Below are positions 1 to 5,961 of a stretch of 5,961 nucleotides of DNA, one piece after another (position 1 is the first letter of the stretch; each line of letters opens with the position of its first letter). A model generated the notes under the pieces. The model made no database searches and was not told the origin of the DNA. It worked only from the letters and a program-made list of their open reading frames with translations. The position numbers and the translations under genes are program-made. Source of the DNA: Mycobacterium sp. (lineage in GTDB: Bacteria; Actinomycetota; Actinomycetes; Mycobacteriales; Mycobacteriaceae); NCBI GenBank assembly GCA_023264755.1, contig JAHFVB010000331.1, positions 1 to 5,961 of the forward strand, in the 5' to 3' direction.

Positions 1-34
1 AACCGATGATCAAGACGTCGTAGTCAGGCTCCAT
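1..34 (-). CDS. choD: Cholesterol oxidase ChoD, N-terminal fragment (continues past left edge)
   Basis: Only the first 11 codons are inside the window, reading MEPDYDVLIIG from an ATG at 34-32. The hydrophobic strand DVLIIG is the start of an FAD/NAD-binding Rossmann fold, just before the expected GxGxxG. The peptide and its position directly downstream of guaB3 match mycobacterial ChoD (Rv3409c), a GMC-type flavoprotein annotated as cholesterol oxidase. That role is family knowledge and is not visible here. An in-frame TAA lies six codons upstream of the ATG and no other ATG, GTG or TTG intervenes, so the start is well fixed. There is no good Shine-Dalgarno sequence before it. The 52-bp gap from the guaB3 stop contains a possible promoter of its own. 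The assignment rests on a short peptide plus gene order. Confidence 0.75.
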   Translation of the reverse strand, partial: MEPDYDVLIIG

Positions 35-40
35 CCAACG

Positions 41-46
41 ATTATG
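41..46 (-). promoter_or_regulatory. Possible -10 element for a leaderless choD transcript
   Basis: On the minus strand CATAAT lies six bases before the choD ATG, so a transcript would begin at or next to the A of the start codon. An overlapping TAAGTT (52-47) is an alternative and would give a leader of about five bases. No convincing -35 is seen, which is common in mycobacteria. The absence of a ribosome binding site before choD fits a leaderless message. If real, choD is not solely dependent on read-through from guaB3. Confidence 0.3.
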
Positions 47-86
47 AACTTACCGCCCGGTAACAAGCTAGACAGGACAGCCTAAG

Positions 87-1235
87 TCAGCTTCCGACGG
101 TCAGCCCGACCTTCTGGAATTCCTTGAGATCGCAGTACCCGGCCTTGGCCATCGACCGGCGCAGGCCGCCGACCAGGTTCAGCGCGCCGAACGGATCGTC
201 GGACGGACCGCTGAGCACCTGGTCGAGCGACGGCCGCTCACCCATCGCGATCTGCAGCAGGGCACCGCGCGGCAGCGACGGATGCGCCGCGGCCGAGGGC
301 CAGAACCAACCGTCGCCCATCGCCTCGGCGGCTACCGCCAGCGGCGTGCCCAACACGACCGCGTCGGCACCGCATGCGATGGCCTTGGCCAACTCGCCCG
401 AGGTGTGGATGTCGCCGTCGGCCAGCACGTGGACGTAGCGACCACCGGTCTCGTCGAGGTACTCCCGGCGGGCAGCGGCGGCGTCGGCGATCGCGGTGGC
501 CATCGGCACGCTGATGCCAAGCACCTCGTCGCTGGTGGTGACGCCCGAGGTCGACCCGTAGCCGACGATGACTCCGGCCGCGCCGGTCCGCATCAGGTGC
601 AACGCGGTGCGGTGATCGAGCACGCCGCCCGCGACCACCGGGATGTCGAGCTCGGAGATGAACGTCTTGAGGTTGAGCGGCTCGCCGGATCCGTCCCGGT
701 CCTGCGCGACGCGCTCGGCGGAGATGATGGTGCCCTGGATGACCAACAGGTCGATGCCCGCCGCGACCAGCACGGGCGTCAGGGCCTGTGCGTTCTGCGG
801 GCTCACCCGGACCGCGGTGGTGACTCCGGCCTCCCGGATGCGCGCCACGGCTGCGCCGAGCAAGTCGGGATCGATCGGAGCCGAATGCAGCTGCTGCAGC
901 AGTCGGATCGCGGTGGCCTGCTCGGGCTCCTGCTCGGCGGCCTCGACGACCTGGGCGATCTTGGCTTCGACGTCGGCGTGCCTACCGATGAGACCTTCGC
1001 CGTTGAGCACCCCGAGGCCGCCCCGCCTGCCGAGTTCGATGGCGAACTCGGGTGACACCAACGCGTCGGTGGGGTGGGCGATGACCGGAATCTCGAAGCG
1101 ATACGCATCGAGCTGCCACGCCGTCGAGACGTCCTGGGACGACCTGGTGCGCCGCGAGGGAACGATGTTGATGTCGGCAAGTTCGTAGGTGCGGCGGGCG
1201 GTCCGGCCCATGCCGATCTCGACCATGTCACGCAC
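87..1235 (-). CDS. guaB3: GuaB3, IMP dehydrogenase-family protein without CBS domains
   Basis: A 382-residue protein of the IMPDH/GMP reductase TIM-barrel family, recognisable from IGMGRTARRTYEL near the N-terminus, GGLGVLN (72-78), ADGDIHTSG (272-280) and the C-terminal KAGYCDLKEFQ. It aligns with GuaB2 across the barrel but has no CBS insertion. Several catalytic positions differ. The active-site Cys (C325 of the neighbouring GuaB2) is Val232. The cofactor-binding Asp (D267) is Gln167. The substrate-loop Asn (N297) is Gly204. The flap motif with Arg-Tyr is absent. Only two Cys exist (288 and 368), neither in the loop. It is therefore unlikely to be a normal IMP dehydrogenase, although often annotated as one. 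Cyanobacterial GuaB3 has been reported as an XMP reductase, but whether that applies here is open. The GTG at 1235 is preferred because AGAGGG lies nine bases before it. The ATG at 1226 (MVEIGMG, the usual M. tuberculosis annotation) is the alternative. It sits 46 bp after guaB2 and is probably in its operon. Confidence 0.93.
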   Translation of the reverse strand: MRDMVEIGMGRTARRTYELADINIVPSRRTRSSQDVSTAWQLDAYRFEIPVIAHPTDALVSPEFAIELGRRGGLGVLNGEGLIGRHADVEAKIAQVVEAAEQEPEQATAIRLLQQLHSAPIDPDLLGAAVARIREAGVTTAVRVSPQNAQALTPVLVAAGIDLLVIQGTIISAERVAQDRDGSGEPLNLKTFISELDIPVVAGGVLDHRTALHLMRTGAAGVIVGYGSTSGVTTSDEVLGISVPMATAIADAAAARREYLDETGGRYVHVLADGDIHTSGELAKAIACGADAVVLGTPLAVAAEAMGDGWFWPSAAAHPSLPRGALLQIAMGERPSLDQVLSGPSDDPFGALNLVGGLRRSMAKAGYCDLKEFQKVGLTVGS

Positions 1236-1244
1236 AGTTCTGTT

Positions 1245-1250
1245 CCCTCT
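1245..1250 (-). promoter_or_regulatory. Ribosome binding site that favours the GTG start of guaB3
   Basis: AGAGGG on the minus strand is nine bases from the GTG at 1235 but 18 bases from the ATG at 1226. The spacing favours the longer product beginning MRDMVEIG over the shorter one beginning MVEIG. Confidence 0.6.
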
Positions 1251-1281
1251 TCCCGCGAGCGCTCATAGGTGTTCCTGCTCG

Positions 1282-3394
<2,113 letters not shown>

Positions 3395-3400
<6 letters not shown>

Positions 3401-3419
3401 AGGCGCAAACCGCCTAGCG
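3395..3419. terminator. Hairpin across the convergent DUF5319/rsdA stop codons
   Basis: AGGCG (3401-3405) pairs with CGCCT (3411-3415) around a five-base CAAAC loop. The stem continues with CGCT (3395-3398) pairing to AGCG (3416-3419) after a two-base GA bulge, giving nine pairs in all. It covers the 13-bp gap and both stop codons, so it could act on transcripts from either side. There is no U tract on either strand, so it would be an I-shaped mycobacterial terminator or an RNA 3'-end stabiliser rather than a classical intrinsic terminator. Confidence 0.5.
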
Positions 3420-4712
3420 CGGCGGCGCAACTGGCGTCGTCGTCACGATCTGCTCATCCCCATTCGACCGCTTCGGCGCTTGCGGCGCTGCGGGTTCCGG
3501 GCTCAGCGCTAGCCGCGGTTGGGACGCGGGCGCGGGAACCGAAACGGCTGGCGCTACGGGGGTGACTGACGTCACCTCGGCTGGCGGGGCCAGTGCGGGG
3601 CCAGGATTGGACGACGCGCCACTCGGTGGGGCCGCTGGCGCACTACTCGGTGGCGAAGCCGGGCTGCCCGGTACCGACGCGGGGCTGCTCGGCGGAACTG
3701 CCGCGCTACTCGGCGGAGACGGAGGGCTGCTCGGCGCCGAGGCACTGCTGGGCGGCGACGCGGGACTGCTCGGCGGCGACGCCGGCGCACTACTCGGTGA
3801 CGATGCCGGGCTACTAGACGAAGGCGGCGCACTACTCGGCGGCGAAGCCGGGCTGCTCGGTACCGACGCCGGGCTACTCGGCGGCGTAGCCGGTGAACTC
3901 GGCGCGCCGACGGACCCGGGGACGTCAGAGCTGGGCGGTGTGGTCAGCACGATCTCGGGACCCGGCGACTCCGACGTCGGGGACGTCGGAGTGGTCAGCG
4001 TCGAAGAAGTAGTCGAGGAGCTCGACGGGGTGCTGGAGTCCACCACCGCGGGCACGGGCAACAGCGTCAGCGGCGAGTTGGACAGCACCGGCTGGGGCTG
4101 GTCTGGCGGCGGGAGCTTGGCCGCCGGATCTTGCTCGACCACCTTGTAGGTCAATTCATTGAACTGCTGGGTCAGCTGTTGCTTCTGCTCCGGGGTGTCC
4201 ACGCTCTGGACCGTCGTGCTCAGCGCCACGAGCTTGTCCTGGGCCTGCTGCCACTGGCCCTGATCGATCAGCTGCCGCACCTGCATCATCTCGGTCTGCG
4301 CGGACAGCACCACCTGGTCGTCGCGCGCGGACTGCGCACCGAAGAGCGTCGTCCGCATTCCGTACAGGGCGTCACCCGGGCCGGATCCGTACACCGCCGC
4401 CCCGAATCCGCCGACGCACAGCACCGCGGCGGCAGCCGATGCGACGAGGGCCAGCCACGGGCGGCCGTGCCGATGGCTGAGCCCGCTGTTCAGGGCCGCT
4501 ACGGCATCGCGAGTGGTGAGCTGCACGACCGGCGGCGCCTCCCGCACGTCATCACGCCAGTCGGCGAGCAGGAATGCGAGTTCGGCCTCGGCGTGGTCGG
4601 TCGAATACGCGGTGTCGTTGGTGGCGAGCGCGTCGAAGAATCGATCTACCCGATTGATCTCGTTGAGCGACGGGTCTCCACCGTGGGAGGTCCAACGACC
4701 GAAGTCAGGCAT
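3414..4712 (-). CDS. rsdA: Anti-sigma-D factor RsdA, membrane-anchored
   Basis: A 432-residue single-pass membrane protein that sequesters SigD at the membrane. The cytoplasmic domain (1-85) contains the RsdA-type segment LNEINRVDRFFDALA (16-30) and AFLLADWRDDV (46-56). It has no Cys, so it is not a zinc-binding (ZAS) anti-sigma factor. One hydrophobic helix lies at about 86-108. An extracytoplasmic part follows: PGDALYGMR (112-120) and a Gln-rich helical domain to about 195, similar in M. tuberculosis Rv3413c. Residues 200-432 are a disordered Pro/Ser/Thr/Ala tail with repeated SSPASPPSS units. The tail makes the protein much longer than the roughly 300 residues I recall for M. tuberculosis. 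In that species SigD is released by proteolysis of RsdA, which is family knowledge. The start is an ATG at 4712 with AAGGGGG seven bases before it. It overlaps the sigD stop, implying translational coupling and balanced synthesis of the pair. Confidence 0.9.
   Translation of the reverse strand: MPDFGRWTSHGGDPSLNEINRVDRFFDALATNDTAYSTDHAEAELAFLLADWRDDVREAPPVVQLTTRDAVAALNSGLSHRHGRPWLALVASAAAAVLCVGGFGAAVYGSGPGDALYGMRTTLFGAQSARDDQVVLSAQTEMMQVRQLIDQGQWQQAQDKLVALSTTVQSVDTPEQKQQLTQQFNELTYKVVEQDPAAKLPPPDQPQPVLSNSPLTLLPVPAVVDSSTPSSSSTTSSTLTTPTSPTSESPGPEIVLTTPPSSDVPGSVGAPSSPATPPSSPASVPSSPASPPSSAPPSSSSPASSPSSAPASPPSSPASPPSSASAPSSPPSPPSSAAVPPSSPASVPGSPASPPSSAPAAPPSGASSNPGPALAPPAEVTSVTPVAPAVSVPAPASQPRLALSPEPAAPQAPKRSNGDEQIVTTTPVAPPR
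3640..3884. repeat. Internal repeats in the RsdA tail coding region
   Basis: Two copies of a 56-bp block (3640-3695 and 3829-3884) agree at 52 positions by eye and are 189 bp apart, so the reading frame is kept. They encode residues 340-358 and 277-295, differing only by Gly349 in place of Ser286. Shorter, less regular copies fill the space between, for example from 3787. The DNA between is built from variants of a CTGCTCGGCGGCGA-like motif. This pattern suggests expansion by slippage or unequal recombination and may vary in length between strains. Confidence 0.75.
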
Positions 4713-5283
4713 CGCGGATCCCCCTTCCGTCGAGCTCGGCCTTGAGTTTGGTCAATGCGCGGTGCTGTGCGACGCGGACTGCGCCGGCGGTGCTGCCGAC
4801 TGCGTCGGCGGTCTCCTCGGCGCTCAACCCGACCACCACGCGGAGTATGACGATCTCGCGTTGTTTCTCGGGCAGCGTCGCAAGCAACCTGTCCATGCGG
4901 GCGGCGGCGTCGGAGTCGATCGCCAACTGCTCCGGACCCGCAGCCTGCGAAGCTCGCTCCGGGAGGGTGTCGGTGGCGTCGGCTTGATTTCGACCCATTG
5001 CTCGAAATGCGTCGGCCACCTTGTGCGCGGCGATGCCGTAGACAAAGGCCAGGAACGGGCGTCCCTGATCTTTGTAGCGCGGCAGCGCCGTGATGGCGGC
5101 CAAGCACACCTCCTGAGCAATGTCGTCGGCTGACAAACCACTTCGTTCCGCGCTTCCGATCTTTCCCCGGCAATACCGGAGCACGATCGGCCGGATGGTT
5201 TCCAGCACCTTCTGGAGGGCGGCTCGATCCCCTGACACTGCTTTGGCAACGACATCATCGAGACCATCTCCCGAAATTGTCAT
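4705..5283 (-). CDS. sigD: RNA polymerase sigma factor SigD (ECF-like)
   Basis: A 192-residue alternative sigma factor. Region 2 spans about 15-95: YCRGKIGSAERSGL leads into region 2.2, SADDIAQEVCLAAITALPRY (51-70), followed by FLAFVYGIAAHKVADAFRA, the -10-binding part. A linker runs from about 96 to 128. Region 4 spans about 129-184, with LPEKQREIVILRVVVGLSAEETA (137-159) and the recognition helix STAGAVRVAQHRALTKL (164-180). No region 1 or 3 is present, as expected for the ECF class. The ATG at 5283 is the only usable start, because upstream codons reach a TAG with no ATG, GTG or TTG. Its ribosome binding site is only GGAG at 12 bases. In M. tuberculosis SigD is active in stationary phase and has been tied to Rel-dependent starvation response. 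It overlaps rsdA by 8 bp. The gap to the upstream gene is 88 bp and contains a SigD-like promoter motif. Confidence 0.95.
   Translation of the reverse strand: MTISGDGLDDVVAKAVSGDRAALQKVLETIRPIVLRYCRGKIGSAERSGLSADDIAQEVCLAAITALPRYKDQGRPFLAFVYGIAAHKVADAFRAMGRNQADATDTLPERASQAAGPEQLAIDSDAAARMDRLLATLPEKQREIVILRVVVGLSAEETADAVGSTAGAVRVAQHRALTKLKAELDGRGIRDA
4720..4726 (-). promoter_or_regulatory. Ribosome binding site of rsdA inside sigD
   Basis: AAGGGGG on the minus strand is seven bases before the rsdA ATG and lies within the last codons of sigD. The rsdA ATG (4712-4710) precedes the sigD TGA (4707-4705), so ribosomes finishing sigD can restart on rsdA. Confidence 0.65.
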
Positions 5284-5307
5284 CGTGCGCAGTATCTCCA
5301 GCGTTAC
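5282..5307 (-). promoter_or_regulatory. SigD-like promoter motif overlapping the sigD start codon
   Basis: On the minus strand GTAACG (5307-5302), extended to GTAACGCT, is followed after exactly 16 bases by CGAT (5285-5282). From memory, this is the -35/-10 pattern published for M. tuberculosis SigD (a different consensus has also been proposed). The -10 contains the AT of the sigD ATG, and the weak GGAG (5299-5296) lies in the spacer. A transcript from this site would start inside the coding region, near 5275. It is therefore either an unusual autoregulatory promoter or a coincidence. TAGTCT (5347-5342) further upstream is a weak housekeeping -10 candidate that could serve full-length sigD. 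Confidence 0.35.
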
Positions 5308-5371
5308 GGATGTGGCATGGCTCAGCGGATGGGTCAGCTAAAGACTAGTGATCGCGCCGCGGCGGGTGGAA

Positions 5372-5961
5372 TCAGCGATTCGACCACACCCCGCCTCGAG
5401 CTTGCACGGCGGTAGCGCAATCCTCGCGGAGGGCAACCAGCTGAGCCGGCGCGCGCGAGTTGCTTCCCACCTCGGCAAGCAGGCACGCCAAGGCCCAGGT
5501 CAGCGGGAGCAAACCGTTCGCCTCGGCCGCCTCCAGCGTCGCATCGGCCAGCCGGCGGGACCGTTCGAGCTGGCCTGCGCAGCAAAGCGCAGCGGCTAGC
5601 ACGACATCGGATTTCACCGCGTGTCGTACCGAACCGAGGTCGCTCGCAAGCGCCACCGCGCGCTCGGCTCGTCCGACCGCGGTGGAGCCGTCACCGGTGG
5701 CCATCGCGAGTTCGGCACCGACCCAGCCCAGCCGTACCGGCAGCCGGGCGGGCCCGATCTCGTCCACGGCACCCCTTGCGGCCTCGGCGGCGGCCAACAA
5801 CCGGGCCGACAGTGGGAACCGACCGAGCCCGAGCGCGTCGGCGGCCAGGCCGATCAGCGCGTCGGTGCGCGCCTCACCGTCGGTCCCCGCGACTGCGAGG
5901 GCCCGGCCGTCCCACGTGCGTGCGTGGGCGTGCCATCCGAGTTGGCGCAGGAACGACGCCC
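5372..5961 (-). CDS. Uncharacterised helical-repeat (TPR-like) protein, C-terminal part (Rv3415c-like)
   Basis: The frame is open from the right edge to a TGA at 5374-5372, giving 195 residues plus a partial codon. The 5' end and start lie outside. The visible part begins ASFLRQLGWHAHARTWDG and is rich in Ala, Leu and Arg, with a run of amphipathic helix pairs: ALIGLAADALGLGRF, SARLLAAAEAARGAVDE, AVGRAERAVALASDLG, ERSRRLADATLEAAEANG. This looks like a tetratricopeptide-type scaffold, though I see no strict 34-residue period. It has no membrane segment or catalytic motif. It matches the position of M. tuberculosis Rv3415c (about 275 residues as I recall), so perhaps a third is missing. It lies 88 bp upstream of sigD on the same strand and may be co-transcribed with it. 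Function is unknown; protein-protein interaction is the most that can be suggested. Confidence 0.8.
   Translation of the reverse strand, partial: ASFLRQLGWHAHARTWDGRALAVAGTDGEARTDALIGLAADALGLGRFPLSARLLAAAEAARGAVDEIGPARLPVRLGWVGAELAMATGDGSTAVGRAERAVALASDLGSVRHAVKSDVVLAAALCCAGQLERSRRLADATLEAAEANGLLPLTWALACLLAEVGSNSRAPAQLVALREDCATAVQARGGVWSNR

Noticed and set aside
282..1055. Long plus-strand open frame opposite guaB3
   Set aside because: A shadow frame typical of high-GC DNA. The composition is Gly/Asp/Arg-rich without motifs, and guaB3 on the other strand is unambiguous.
3562..4149. Plus-strand open frame of 195 codons opposite rsdA with GLLGG-type repeats resembling PE_PGRS proteins
   Set aside because: It is the antisense reading of the Ser/Pro repeat codons of rsdA. 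It has no PE domain and no ribosome binding site, and the minus-strand protein has a coherent domain plan.
5355..5381. Palindrome CGCCGCGGCG and small hairpin GAATC-AGC-GATTC near the end of the TPR-like gene
   Set aside because: Both are too short for a confident terminator or operator. The hairpin overlaps the stop codon and has only five pairs.

Overview
The window is a chromosomal segment from a high-GC actinobacterium, almost certainly a mycobacterium (Mycobacterium sensu lato). Both protein similarity and gene order point there. Reading leftwards on the minus strand, the order is a TPR-like protein, sigD, rsdA, then guaB2, guaB3 and choD, with a small plus-strand DUF5319 gene between rsdA and guaB2. 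From memory, this is the order of Rv3415c to Rv3409c in M. tuberculosis H37Rv. I see no mobile element, CRISPR array, tRNA, rRNA or sign of horizontal transfer. This is a conserved housekeeping and regulatory locus, not an accessory island.

Layout: 1-34 holds the first 11 codons of choD (minus strand), the FAD-dependent cholesterol oxidase gene. 87-1235 is guaB3 and 1282-2823 is guaB2, both minus strand, 46 bp apart and probably co-transcribed. GuaB2 is a complete IMP dehydrogenase with both CBS domains and all catalytic elements. GuaB3 is a CBS-less paralogue that has lost the catalytic cysteine. 2824-2995 is a divergent promoter region. 2996-3400 (plus) encodes a 134-residue DUF5319 protein with a Cys/His cluster, apparently from a leaderless transcript. 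Its stop codon lies 13 bp from that of rsdA, and a hairpin spans the junction. 3414-4712 (minus) is rsdA, encoding the membrane anti-sigma factor of SigD, here with a long repeat-rich Ser/Pro tail. 4705-5283 (minus) is sigD, overlapping rsdA by 8 bp. 5372-5961 (minus) is the 3' part of an uncharacterised helical-repeat gene that runs off the right edge.

How the genes work together: GuaB2 supplies XMP, the committed precursor of GMP, GTP and hence (p)ppGpp. SigD is an ECF-like sigma factor held at the membrane by RsdA and linked in M. tuberculosis to the stringent response. The physical link between the GTP pool and a starvation sigma factor is suggestive but unproven. The best leads are the dismantled active site of GuaB3, a SigD-like promoter motif lying across the sigD start codon, the uncharacterised Cys/His-cluster protein, and the expanded repetitive tail of RsdA. 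No clearly new multi-gene system is visible.
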